NCBI RefSeq assembly: GCF_000091045.1
Contig: NC_006670.1
Span: forward strand, 1,680,701 to 1,725,700
Source: Cryptococcus deneoformans JEC21
Lineage: Eukaryota > Basidiomycota > Tremellomycetes > Tremellales > Cryptococcaceae
Direction of reading: 5' to 3'
DNA: 45,000 bases
Below, piece by piece: positions 12,201 through 23,800 of this stretch. The translations under genes were made by a program, and so were the position numbers. Position 1 is the first letter of the stretch, and each line of letters starts with the position of its first letter. The notes under the pieces are model-generated. The model did no database searches. It was not told the origin of the DNA and saw only the letters and a list, made by a program, of their open reading frames with translations.

Positions 12201-14591
12201 GCGCACATGCTGCCCAACCGGGCCCAGATCAGACACCGGGGCTACATAGGGCACATCCGTCTGGTATCCTTCGCAGACACAAATCGAAGGAAAGCGTCAG
12301 ACCTTCGCGTGACCCTAAATCCGTCGATCATCCCCCGACTATGGCAGAACTGGCAGAAGAGGGCAGAGATCTTACGGCGCAGCCCGGAGGTCAGACAATT
12401 CATGTACCCACTCATCCCACTTCTGCTTCACCCAACAAGCTTAAAAAAACCATATCGTCTTTCACGGAAGGTAACATGGCAGACCCTCAAATTGTTGCCA
12501 ACAATGTTCCAAGCGAAAGCGCCTTAACATCTCAAGCAGCATCTCGGGCTCCTTCTGTACATTCTGCAATGCCTCCACATGAATCTTTACAGGCTTCCAC
12601 TCATCAACCCGCGGTTCTTGAAGAGGTATTACTTCCCGATGGAAGGACCGCTTACATCGAGAGGAATACCCCTTCTACGGCCGGCGCCTCTGCTGCACCC
12701 CTGCCTTTTGGAGCCCTATCCGTGAGGAGCCTTGCCCCGGCTTCCGACCATCCAGATTCTCCAAGCTTGTCGCCTCCGCCACCTGGTGCTCGCCCTCCTA
12801 GTACCCTCAAAAAGATTTCTTCTCCTAGCACAAGTGATGAGACTGAACATACAAACGTTTCAGTCGCTCCCAAGCCGCTTACTGATGGAGCTACAAGCCG
12901 TGCCCCAACTGAGTCTGAACTAGGCAAGGGTCATTGCAGCGTCTGCTGTCCACATGGGGCCCGTTTGCCTACAGGTATTCCTATAGAAGCTTGTGCTCAT
13001 CAGAATGGTGCTTTGGGCGAAGCCGTTCCTGGCACATCTAATAAACCTGCAGCGCCCTCTGGACCTCGCTCTCAAAAGTCTATCGATAGATTTAATAGGT
13101 CCCCATCTATTCATGGGATTCCGACACCGGAAGGCTCTATTATTGGGGAGGAAGAATTACCTTTGGAGGAAGGGGCGATCCCGGCCGAAGGCTCTACACG
13201 ATCTGGTCCTATGGTGCCCTCTAATAAATTGACAAAAGGACGAAAACCGCCCAGTTTGACGCCAGAGGAAGCCATGGAAGACGCGAGGAAACTTGCAGGT
13301 TTGTCATCCTTCAGGTGCCAAAATTCTGCCAGTTACTGACGCTCTGTAGTGAAACAAAAGGCTGCCGCTGAACAAGCCGTCTCCGAGAAGGCTGAACGGG
13401 AGGCGAAAGCTGCTGAAAAAGAGGCCAAAAGGCGGCTGGCAGACGAAAGACATCGTCAGAATATGGAGGCTTTGGCCAACTTGCAAAAAATTCTGGTAAG
13501 TGTCATTTCTAACAAACGTCATCTCCTCTAAGTTCGGAATAGGACGCCCTCGCAGAGGAACATCAAGCGGAGAAGGCAACGGAAGGAGAGAAGTCTAAGG
13601 AACAGGAGGAACGAAGAGGGGACAAAGCAGCGAGAGACAAGAAGATAACCGAAGCTCTGGATAAGCTAGTTGCCGAGAGGGACGAAGCCAAGAAGAAGGC
13701 AGCAGCGGATGATAAGAAGCCCGGTGAGTAACAGAAATGTTACGAAATGTATGCCTCTGATCTTTCAAGCAGGGACCCAAGCTATTCTGGATGCTCTCAA
13801 GACCGCTGGGGACGGGCAAGCAGCTTTCCTGAAGAAGCTTGCGGCCGATATCATGGAGCAGAACTCCAATCAACATCAGCTCACTCAGCAAGCTGCTCAG
13901 GCATCTGCTCGAGAACAGGTCGGCTTCAACTTAGCCGGATACCTTGACGACTTCTCCAAGGCTCTTTCTGTCAGTATTTTGGAGCTTCATAGTATTGACT
14001 GTGGCGCTGATGTAGCCTTAAGGGCGAGGTCCGTGTCTTGCTTAAAGAAGTAGGAGATCTGCGAGAATCTAGGCGAGCATTGTACATGTGAGTCTCCAGC
14101 GCCTTTATTGCTGTGCGTGCTTTCTAATATATGACTTTCAAGGGAGCTTGCCGAACTTCTTCTTATGAAAGGACGTCAATCTGCAGGGCAAGTGTTTATG
14201 CTTGATGACGCTATGTATAAACTAACCGACTCTGCAGGGACCTGATGGCCATCTTGCCCTACCCTGTGAATCCGCCTAAAAACCCAGTAGCTGAAAAGAA
14301 GGTAAGAATGATTCCAAAGCTGCTTCTTCGAGGCTAATGGACCGTGCGTTACAGGAGGAAAAGAAGCCCCCTGCGCAACCTAAACCTCCCGCTGGAGTTC
14401 CCGCTTGGGCTGGTTGGGCCCCTCCCTTGCCCCCTATGGTCGGTACCCGGCCTCTTCCTCAACCTGGAGCCATTAACATGGGTGGTGGTGCTGTCCCAGC
14501 ACCGCCTCCCCCGACTGGAGTAAGTGTAAGAGCATTATAGAAAGACTGTTTGCTAACGAATGTTCAGGGCCGACCGCTACCCCAAGTGTAA
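3238..14591 (+). CDS. Giant PH-domain, proline/serine-rich, coiled-coil scaffold-like protein (3,436 aa, 21 exons)
   Basis: No named orthologue recognised. Exons joined with consistent phase: 3238-3661, 3709-4835, 4892-5215, 5268-7333, 7392-7680, 7739-9081, 9130-9205, 9261-9326, 9373-10279, 10351-10908, 10966-11114, 11155-12026, 12076-13298, 13350-13495, 13543-13723, 13773-13969, 14023-14087, 14143-14187, 14238-14301, 14355-14519, 14568-14591. Residues 1-515 are Ser/Pro-rich with PxxP runs. A PH domain spans about 519-660 (IRAGTLYYLNV at the start, RDRVRWVNAIWTVLE as the C-terminal helix). Next come a long disordered region, coiled coils near 1411-1455 and 1500-1570, a Gly/Pro/Met-rich stretch near 1857-1930, a paired DGTVM motif near 2100-2160, a Lys/Glu/Ala-rich coiled coil near 3140-3260, a more folded helical part to about 3360, and a polyproline tail. 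The architecture suggests a membrane-associated cortical or polarity scaffold; that is inference. Intron 14188-14237 uses a GC donor. Confidence 0.85.
9969..10164 (+). repeat. Duplicated DGTVM motif within the PH-domain protein
   Basis: Two related peptides, LPDGTVMLDNGDIIDGIRG (about 9975-10031) and LSDGTVMVGGKVVDGIKG (about 10110-10163), are separated by a polyproline linker. Both fit the pattern DGTVM-x(4-5)-[IV][IV]DGI[RK]G. A more diverged relative, LLPDGRTAYIERN, occurs near 12630-12665. This is an internal protein repeat of unknown role, possibly a short beta-rich binding module. Confidence 0.65.
14188..14237 (+). other. GC-AG intron in the PH-domain gene
   Basis: The donor is GCAAGT and the acceptor CTGCAG. 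Using the nearby GT (GTGTTT) instead shifts frame and loses the LMAILPYPVNPPKNP continuation; the GC donor keeps frame (SAG|DLMA). Confidence 0.8.
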
Positions 14592-14932
14592 ATAAAGATT
14601 TCGCAGCTGATTTCTGTATAATAGAATTGTGAATCTTATTATCATCTCTTTTTGCATGTGCTTTTGCCGCGCACTCTTTTATCATATAAAAATATATTTT
14701 TAGCGTGTTTAGATTTGTTTGGATTATATTCTTTTCACGAATTACGAAATGCATAAAATAATATAGTCTGCTGATAGTAAAATTATATTATGCGGACGTC
14801 GAAGATAAGTAATCACGTGACTCACGGTTACTTCCGAAATACTCTCTTACCACTGTAGAAGGCAAATTTCTAGAAGCTGTTGTTAGATTCAACAATTGTA
14901 GCCTCTTCTGCAAACATCAACTTTCAAAGGTC
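14592..14932. promoter_or_regulatory. Spacer: 3' end of the PH-domain gene and promoter of the PPR gene
   Basis: AT-rich in its first 200 bp (AATAAAG just after the stop, then runs of ATATAT), fitting a 3' UTR and cleavage region. The second half should hold the promoter of the PPR gene. No further gene is seen. Confidence 0.5.
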
Positions 14933-17838
14933 ATGTTGAGACCCAGCATAGTCAGAAAGGTAGCCAGGATCAGGCATGCCAGACTTGCTTGCCAAAATTT
15001 ACACACGTAAGTTGGCCAACGCTCATTACTCCCGCCAGCTGATGTTTGAGCAGACAAGATACATATCCTCCTTCCTTCCATTCCTTGTCGGAGAAGAGTA
15101 CCACGCAAACCTCATCTGAAAGAAATTTCCCTCTCTATAAACCCCAGAAGCATGCCCAAGAAATACCTCTAACTGCAGACACTCTTGCAGCTCTTCCTTC
15201 CGAACAAGCTCTCTCCCGACAACTCAAACGGCGTGTCACCCAAAAAGCAGTCGAAAATCTTCCGGAATTCACCGAGGATGAGTTGAGGGATTTCTACGCA
15301 GCCTTGGTTAAATCCGGATCCAAGGACAATGGCGGGATATATCAAGCGCTGGAAGCGCCTTCAGAGACAAAGAAAATCCCTATGCCGAAAAAAGAGAGGG
15401 AAGAAATCTTAACGGGCATGGCGGGAAGGCTGGTTGGGGAGGGGGGGCTTGCCCTGCCAAACGGTTCTACGCGATATGGTAAATCTTTGGAGCTTGTTGT
15501 AAATGAAAACCAGTCTTCCGATGCTCCTTACGCCATTCTTGATGTCTTGTCCCAAGCAGCCATATTGAGTGGTCCGAGTGAGACAAGCAAAGGGAAGGCA
15601 ATGGAAGGTCAACTGCCCCTTAGAAGCCTTGAAGTACCTTTGGGATTGGTCACGTCCAAAGAATGGGATGCTCTTTTCCAGGAATTTGTAAGCCTTTTCT
15701 GGATCAAATATGATATACCTGCTCACTATTCGTAGATACGGAAAGGAGATGCTGCAGCTGCCGAGTCTCTTTTGGACATTATGGATGTAAGCGACATTGA
15801 GATATGTGAGAGTAACCCACACTGACAGTCATTCGGTAGGCCCATGGTGTCCCAGTCGGTATCGAACGTATAAACAGCGTCATACATGTCTATGCTCTTC
15901 AAGGTCGTTCTGAAGATGTGGCTCGTTTAACCTTGGATGTCACTGCAAGTAAGTTATATCTTTTCCGTCTCGATCATCACCATAATCTTATAATGCGACA
16001 TAGTGGGCGAAACTGTCTCGTCAGATCAGCAAGATGATTATATTCTGTCTATCCTCCGGCAAACACCATCTAATCCCGGTCCGGCGATTGCCCGCCTCCG
16101 TCAAGCTGAAATAGCTGGCACTCCTTTCCCCCAATCGTCCTATCAAGTCGTCATCTCACATCTCACTTCACCGTCTTCCATCGTCCAACCAAACTCTCAT
16201 ACTCGGGCAGTTGCTTGGGACTTGTTTGCCCATATGCGTCTAACTGCGCATCCTACTCCGACGCGGGAGCTGTATACGACAATGATCAAGTCATGTGGTG
16301 AAGCCAGTCAGCCTGAACCCGAGCGAGCGAGGGATCTGTGGATTGAAATGACAGAGCAGGAGAAAATTGAGCCTAGCACGGAAGCTTATAACGCGATCAT
16401 CAAATCTCTAGGAAGTACGAAGAAGGACTACCTCGAAGCATTTGACTTGCTTCGGCAGATGCTGGTCAAGCACAATGAGGCAGTATTCGTCCCTTTTGAA
16501 GAAGAAGACGGTATCCCAAGGTTCAGCGAGTATGTCCCAACGCTAGAAACGTTTGCGTCGGTACTAGAAGGGACGAAGCGGGCAGGAGACGTCAATCGAG
16601 CCAGATGGGTCTTATCAGAGGTCATTAAACTATCAAGAGCCGGCCAGGCCCTGAACGTGCCAAAGTGGAAGGAAGGGCCTAGTGGTGATTTGATGGCGGC
16701 TGTGTTCATGACTTATGCAGCTTGGAATCCAGTGCTGCGCAAGAGAGAGGTCAAAATGAAGCAAGCTTCGGAGAAGCCATATGGAGCAGCGTCCGAAACG
16801 GCGGTCGTCGAGAAGGAAGAGCATAGGCTTTCGAAGGGCGAAGAGTTCCTCAACGTGGATGTTCTGCAAGACGTGGTTGAGCCTTCTGCCGGCTCTTCGT
16901 CGATTGAGTATACTCTTGAAGAACCGCCTGTCAATGATTTTTTCACCCCGCTGTCAAGCGCTGACGCGATCCGCGAGTGCACGAGTCTTTTCCACCGCAT
17001 CCTCTCCGATATCCAGTCTTCTTCCTCCACCTCTGATTTCCTACCTTTTCGCCACGTATATATTACGCCAAAGCTCATCAATTCGTATATCTCTGTGTAC
17101 AATGCTCATGGCCCGTCCCTGTCATCTGTGAAAGATGTGTACGATACCGTGTGGGAAGAAGCGTCGAGCGTCACTGGTCGTTCCGTCAGACCCAACGCCT
17201 GGACTTTTATCCCTCTGCTCGAGAAATGTGCTTCAGGATCTCGAGGGGGTATATACCCGGCCGACCGATCCCTAGCTCTCTCCTGGGGACGTGCCCTGTG
17301 GTCGTCATACCTCGCATTCTTCAAATCCGCTTCTTCTGAACTCGCTTCGATCCCATCCTCTGAACACCTCACTATCCAGCGTCGCAAGTACCTCTTCGGT
17401 TTAGGCGACAGGCAGACTGAAAAAATGTGGAAGGCTGTTATCAAACTCGAGGCTTTGCACGGCGACGTTGATGAAGCAATGAGGTTGCTTGAGGAATTCC
17501 ATGCGACGTATAAGCCCAGTGCTATCACACAATTGTACGCACCGTTGCCGGAAGTGGGCCTGCAGCTGAAAATGTTCACACCGGCCATGACGCCCGAGGC
17601 AGATGTACCTCCTCTCTTGTTGTTTGATGATATCAAGCCTCTGCATCAGCGGTTAGTGAGGGAAGCAAGGGCCAAGGATATTAAAAAGGTCAAGTGGATA
17701 GCGGCGGGTTACGAAAAGTCGTTGAAGACGAGGAAGGGATGGAGGATGAAGGGTGTGGGACAACAGAGAGAAAAGTCGAGGGCAAAAGATTTAGAACGGC
17801 TTCTCGCCCAGCAAGGCGAGATGGAGAGGCTCGAGTGA
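14933..17838 (+). CDS. Mitochondrial pentatricopeptide-repeat (PPR) protein, 900 aa
   Basis: PPR proteins bind organellar RNA and act in processing, stability or translation. Exons 14933-15006, 15054-15687, 15736-15786, 15840-15948 and 16004-17838 join in frame to 900 residues. The small first exon supplies an Arg-rich, acid-free presequence (MLRPSIVRKVARIRHARLA), typical of mitochondrial import; this decides the start at 14933. Helical-repeat motifs include LLDIMDAHGVPVGIERINSV, RELYTTMIKSCGEASQ followed by ARDLWIEMTEQEKIEPSTEA, and YNAIIKSLGS. A later repeat-like stretch is KMWKAVIKLEALHGDVDEA. The tail is basic (KSLKTRKGWRMKGVGQQREK). It resembles Ccm1-like or mitoribosome-assembly PPR proteins, but I cannot assign the RNA target. 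The family call is good; the specific role is unknown. Confidence 0.85.
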
Positions 17839-18095
17839 GGGAAAAGACAAGCTGAATACCCTTATTTGTATATACCCTGCACAAGAATAACCTTGGAAAG
17901 GCAAAATGCAACAAACTGCTCATCATACGCAAAACGTGATACATACAGTACATGTCTCTATACCTCTATGGTATCAAGATTTTAAAAATAAAAATGAATG
18001 ATGGGCGACGATGTGTATGTATAAAAGTCCGTCCCTCGAAGAACCAGCCAACAACGGTAGTGGTGATGGATCGACCAGCGATCATCTGTCGTTCC

Positions 18096-19512
18096 TCATG
18101 TCTTTTTCTTCTTCATCTGCTCGTCCCGATCACTGGCATAGCCCCTTTCCTCCTCTTCATCCATACCATCTTCACCTTTGCCCGAGACGTGACGCGAGCC
18201 GTCGACCCAGATGGACTCGTGAAGCCTTTCACCTTTCCCCTCGCGTTTTGCACGACACCACATACCGACGCTGGGATCGGTGATGAATTTCCAAGTGACA
18301 TACGGCCACGAAGCATGAGAAGGAAGGGGGTCGTAGAATTCATGAGCAATTCGATGAAGTTCGGGTAGACGGGTCCATGGGACGGAAGGGAAATCGTGGT
18401 GTTCGTTATGGTATCCTACCTGTGTATGTAATGTGTAAGCACAAGCGGGCTACTGAACTGATTTCTGGGGATATCAAACGTACATTGTAACACAGGATAT
18501 TGAGCCACCCATAGTAGCTGGTAGTCTCCTGCGACAGTCCCTTGATCAAGTCATCACCTAACAAGTTTTCTCCGACGGGCAAATGGCCCTCCATCAGGTA
18601 ATGCTCGGCGATGAAATGGGCGGCGCACGGGTGAAGTGAGCCGGCGAAAAAGGAGGACAGCACGAGGTAGAGCCAGGGGCGGATTCCGAAGAAATGGTAC
18701 CAGAGGAGGTGGAAGCCAATAACACCGACGAGGTTGTAGAAATGCCACCTGGTAAAGGTCTGGGCACGAATAAAGCCGGGACGGATAGCGTAGAACAAGA
18801 GCTGGAACGTGGCGAAAAAGGTTTTGCCGGCGACATTGTTGAGCACCAAAGCCTCGAATCGGCTTGGAAGATCGGTATCGATACCGTCTTCGCCCAAAAA
18901 TTTGTGATGCTCGATGTGGTAGCCTTTGAACGCCATGGCATAAGGGATACCGATTGAAAGATTGGCGATGATGGCAAGGCACTTGTTGGCCTTGATAGAT
19001 TTCAATGCGAGGTTGTGGGTGATTTCGTGAATGGCGAGAAAGATGTTTTGGTTGGCTGTGCCTCCGACGACGTAGGCGGTAAGGAGCACGGGGAGGGAGA
19101 GGGTATGGTGAGACTTGAGATAGAGAGAGAGCGACAGTTGCAGGCCGAGGACGGCAAAGACAAGAGGGAGCGTGGCGGGAGTGGGACCCATGAGCTTTCG
19201 GACCTGTTTTTGACGGATAAAGATTAGCCATGGACAGTCGTGCAGCTGGCTGCGACGAGGACTTACTTCTGGGTGGGCTTTCAGTATAGCAATACGCCTC
19301 GACCTATGGGGTTCTTCTGTAGTCATCCAGAGAAAGTCTGGGTACGGGTCGACGAAAGGCTCCTCGCTGGCATGGGTGTGCGAGTTGGTCTCGTCGGACG
19401 AGTCGTGTTCCCTGTCTGAGGGGTCGGCGGAGCTGAGGGCGGGGGAGGGCGGTGCGTGGCGGGAGCGGGGTGTCGCGTGGGGGGGGACCTCTGGGAAGAC
19501 GACGGGGTCCAT
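18096..19512 (-). CDS. DES1: Sphingolipid delta-4 desaturase (dihydroceramide desaturase), 429 aa
   Basis: Introduces the 4,5-trans double bond of the sphingoid base in the ER, giving the ceramide used for glucosylceramide. Exons are 19512-19267, 19203-18484 and 18419-18096. The N-terminal Lipid_DES segment (FLWMTTEEPHRSRRIAILKA ... HPEVRKLMG) precedes the membrane desaturase domain. All three histidine boxes are present: HEITH (about 141-145), HIEHH (about 178-182) and HNEHH (about 326-330, in the last exon), with hydrophobic membrane segments between them. Length and box spacing match the DEGS/Dsd1 family. The C-terminus is charged and ends in a Lys run (EQMKKKKT). The first intron (19266-19204, 63 nt) has no stop in frame, so retention would insert 21 residues. 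The gene is divergent from RIB7 with a 55-bp gap between start codons. Very confident of function. Confidence 0.95.
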
Positions 19513-19567
19513 GGTGGGATGGGCGTGGAGGAAGAGTGGAAAGAAGAGATGGAGAAGAGAAGATGCG
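19513..19567. promoter_or_regulatory. 55-bp bidirectional intergenic region between DES1 and RIB7 start codons
   Basis: Purine-rich on the plus strand (GGAAGAGTGGAAAGAAGAG). Both genes read outward, so each transcript either has a very short leader or starts inside the neighbour's first exon. In-frame upstream Met codons exist on the RIB7 side, so the RIB7 start could lie further upstream and overlap the desaturase coding exon in antisense. Confidence 0.6.
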
Positions 19568-20622
19568 ATGGATAATTTCGCGACGCCGTCTTCTTCGCTC
19601 TCTCCGTCCCCAGCCACAGCCCGCTCGATGGCGTCGCCCAGCTTCGTGCAGGAGCATGTCCCGTCGCTCGCTGCGCCGCTCGCCCGGCCGCACGTCACCC
19701 TCACCTGGGCCCAGTCCCTCGACAGCAAGATCGCCGGCGTCGCGGGGAAACGGGTCGTCCTCAGCGGCCCCGAAAGCATGCTCATGACACACCAGTCAGT
19801 CCTCCGCCGCACGCCGTCCACTCGCTGACACCGCCCAGCCTCAGAGCCATCCACGACGCCATCCTCGTCGGCGTGCACACCCTCGTCCTCGACGACCCCC
19901 GCCTCCAAAGTATACACCGTCTCTGGCCCTTGCAGCAAGCACTGACTCCTCGTTAGCCAACCTCCTCCCGCCCTCCCACGCCTCGCCCCCGCCCCAGCCG
20001 CTCATCCTCGACCCGTCCCTCCGCTTCCCACTCACTTCGCGCATCCTGAACGAGTGGAACACGAAACCGGCCCTGCGTGGACGGACGCTGAAGCAGCCGT
20101 GGATCCTCTGCGGCCCAGACGTCTCCAGCGACAGAATCCACGAGGTCGAACAGGCCGGTGCGAGGGTTGTGCCCGTCCCGCTCGATCCCAATGGTGCGTT
20201 CAATGCAAAGAGGTCTTGATATCAAACAGGTCTCTCCGTGATTACCATGACTGACCGTGTCCGACGATTAACACCAGGTCGCATCCCTCCGTCGTCCCTT
20301 CCTTCCATCTTGACCTCTCTCGGCCTCAGATCCGTCATGGTCGAAGGCGGCTCACGCGTTCTTTCCAGCTTTCTCCATACCCTCAAAAGAGACGATGGCA
20401 GTAAGCTTGTGGACAGCGTCGTGGTCACTGTCGCCCCGACGTTTATCGGTCAAGGCGTCGGTGTCGTTCCAGAGGCAGGTTCTCAGCTGTACAACCCGTT
20501 GTGTAATCTTTCTAACCTTTTTGTATTAGGGCGAAGACAAGGGCCTTCCAGGGCTCCAAACTGTACACACGGAGACGATGGGCAAGGACACTGTCATGGT
20601 CTGTACAGTCGACGTCGAATAA
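19568..20622 (+). CDS. RIB7: Riboflavin biosynthesis reductase Rib7, about 274 aa
   Basis: Rib7 reduces 2,5-diamino-6-ribosylamino-4(3H)-pyrimidinone 5'-phosphate in the fungal riboflavin pathway, with NADPH. Exons are 19568-19794, 19839-19909, 19957-20193, 20278-20474 (or a few bases longer) and about 20530-20622. The RibD C-terminal domain signatures are clear: PHVTLTWAQSLDSKIAG, AIHDAILVGVHTLVLDDPRL, PLILDPSLRFP, and VMVEGGSRVLSSFL, which is the substrate/NADPH-binding glycine motif. It ends TETMGKDTVMVCTVDVE. The last intron is ambiguous: either a GC donor (GCAGGT at 20475) with acceptor TTAG, or a GT donor at 20479 with a downstream GCGAAG acceptor; both keep the frame. The start is taken at MDNFATPSS; a second Met (MASPSF) 20 codons later is an alternative. 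Confidence 0.9.
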
Positions 20623-20887
20623 TCCTCCCTTGAGATCTCGTGTGAATGATATCGCTCAGAAACCACAGTATTATGTATACATTATTGGCATATGTAACAA
20701 GCTACCAAAACCACACCAAAGCATACACGCTACCGGCCCAAGAATAGGAAAGAGCGTCTCTCTCTCTCTACAGGTCATAAACATCGTCAAACGTCTTGAC
20801 ATGACACATAATGTCCTTTTCGGCTGGTACCTTTCCCCATCTGTTTTCCCAAACAGCAGCATCTCAAAACTCCCAAGCACCCCCCGC

Positions 20888-23800
20888 CTACCCTATAGCC
20901 ACTCCATGCACCGGCACATAATCCGAATCAATCTCACCAGGCTTCATGTTTTCCAACAGCTGCTGCATGAATTTGCTCTCAAAGCTCGAATTGGTAAACA
21001 CCGTGACCAGCGAGTCGGCAGTGGTTCGCAGAATATTGGGCGCCAGCACCAGCGCTTTTCATTTCCGCCTGTCAGCTTTTGCTCTTTCCCTGAACGAGAA
21101 TGAATGTAAAACGTACCGAGGTTCATTGGACCCATTTTTGTCTTTTCCACGACCGTTTCCTGTATAAACATTTGCACAAAGCTGACTACGAATACCAGCA
21201 CCCTCCGGTTATAGACTGGCAGCTTTTGAACAATCTCGACCACTTGTCGATAATCCTTTGACGCGATGAGCGCATCATTGTACAGTGCTGTTGGGATCAG
21301 AGGTTCTTCAAGCTCTCGTAGCCAGAGTTTGAAAAGGGAAGCTACCACATGAGGGTCACCGATACCTTTCTACTCTCGATGACAATCATTATCAGCAATC
21401 ATTTTTATTTCTCTTGAAAAGGTAAACTTGCCAGCTGGTAGTGACCTCGATCCATCCGGCTTTTCAGCTCTGCCACACTATCTCCATCACCCGGAACCCT
21501 GAATATCCCTTCACTCCTTGTCCCGCCCAGTGCCAATATGCCATCGGCAAGAAAAGGCAGGATGACAGGCACTTTTAGTTGTGGGTATGATGTCTTTTGA
21601 AGATCCATGATTCGGACGAGGGATTCGCCGTATACCGACGGATAGAATGCTGCATCAGATGCGTGCTCAATCTCGCCAACAGTAAGCGGTTTTGCCCGAC
21701 GACCTATAGTGGAGAATGTTTCGATTTTCGTCATGCAATCTATTTGCCATTTGTCGTCAGTTATTGATTCAAAAGAGGTTGAAAAGCTCTGCGACTTGCA
21801 CTTTGCCATGACCCCAATCCCATCCGACTGATCATTCAAATGCTTTTCCAAAAAGTTCTTTACAAACGTCTCGAAATTCTTGCTAGGCCCAAAAGAATTG
21901 ACAAACACGCAAAACAATTGGAACCCGAGCACCACAGAGTCACTACATGGCTTTTTCATCAGCATTGCTCTCTTCCGCTCCCCCCCCCCGGATAATGGAA
22001 TCAACTTACTGGTCGGGGTTTTTGGTAAGCTGTTTGATGACCTGAGAATAAACCTCATCCCTCATCTCTCCCTGTGCCACACACACCTGGATCACCCATC
22101 GAATCTCTTCAAGCACCACCATTCGCTCGCCTCGGGATCCACCCCCATCCACAGTCCCACCGCCGCCGGCAAAGCCTTTAGGTATATCATCCTCCTTTCG
22201 CTTTCCCTTGAGAGACAACTCGGCCAGCAGGGCTGAAGATCCGGCGTGTGAGGGTTTCGCACCTTCCACAGGGCGATCCCGTTCTCCCATCACATGCTGA
22301 ATGACTTTGAAGCACGTCACTGCATCCTTTGAGAGCTGTTTGGACAGGACCAACAGCGGGGCAGTGGTAGGCTGTCGCTGCCATTCCATGATGCGTGATA
22401 CGGGTACTTTGGTGCGAAACATGCCTGTACGCCGGATGGCAAAGTATTTTCGGGAAAAATCATCTGCTTGGAAAGCTTGGATCTGGGTGCTGATATCAAG
22501 TGGAAGAAGAGGATGGAGACTTTGGCGAATGACATTTTAATTAGTTTCAAATTGGGAAAGGGGAAAAGGAGGCGCTTACCCTGTGCTGAGGCGTCTTGTC
22601 TCGACAGACGCTGGTTGTTCGACAAAGATCGGTTCAAGCGGCATGTCCTTGGGTAAAGCGCTAGTTGAAGCTGCCAGCATCGTCTCTCTCTGCCTTGTTG
22701 GTGACGGCTGTGTAAGCTCATCTGCCGGGCACCTTGTCAGCTCTACCCTTTTTTGACATACACTTTTAACATACTTTGAGTATGTGAAATCCCCAACCTC
22801 TCTACAGATATACTCTTCTTCATGTTGGCTTTACTCTTCTTATCCTTTTTTTCCAAAGCTTTGGTCCTTCTTTTATCCCACCATCCACCATCAGATGTTC
22901 CTGAATTATCACTTTTATCAGCTTCGCTCCCCGTTCTCTCCTCAACCACAGATAACGGGTTTACAAGACTTGACAGGTTGGGGGCAGTCAACGATGTTGG
23001 CATCGATTTCCGTTTGGTGGGCGACGCGCTTGGCGATGGGGGAGAGAGGGGAGAATTGGGAAGACGGTTGAAAACGGACGCTGCGAAGAGTCCACGGGAG
23101 GGTGTACCGACGTCTGGGGTATGGACTGCAGTCACACTGGGGCTGCCCACTGATACAGATGGTGAGTAGAGGGGGACAGGAATGGTAGGTTTAGGCTGGC
23201 TTTTGCTGGGGGTGGCTGCTGGCTGGGTAGTATAAGACCGTTCGCGCGAAGGCGTTGAAGGGCTGTGGATACGGGTATTCGGGAGGGAGGGTTTGTGTAC
23301 AGGCGATCGTGCGGGCAGAGCGTTACGCTGAACAAGGACGGACATTAGATTGATATGGACGCATAAGCATGGAGAGACATGCCTGAATCAAACCGAGGGG
23401 GATGACAAAGGCATTGCCGCGAGGTCTTGTCCACTGTGTCTTTCCAGTCAGAGTATCTGGTTGAGTGAACAGGTGTGGGTGTTAAAACATGCCGGCGGTC
23501 AGCGTCGTTTTTTCCTCACCATCGACCGATGGAGACGCACTGTAGTAATACGACCTGTTGTTGCGGGTCGAGTCTGCTAGTTCCCACCATTCACCGTCTG
23601 GTGATCTCGGGACGCTGCGGCATACAGTGTCAGGCGCCGCGGATGACCACGCAGCGGGGATGCGACTCACACAAACGCTCCGACCGGTGGATCCCAGCTG
23701 CACTGTCCGGATGCAGGGCAGGCGAAGAATACATGCTGCGTCTATGCAACGAGCTGCTGTCAGCGCCGGGCGTCACGGTGTCCGGCGCCACGGAACTCAC

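Noticed and set aside
18406..19938. 510-codon continuous minus-strand frame extending the desaturase N-terminus
   Set aside because: It retains a clear intron (19266-19204), and its upstream part is antisense to RIB7; the ATG at 19512 gives the expected family N-terminus.
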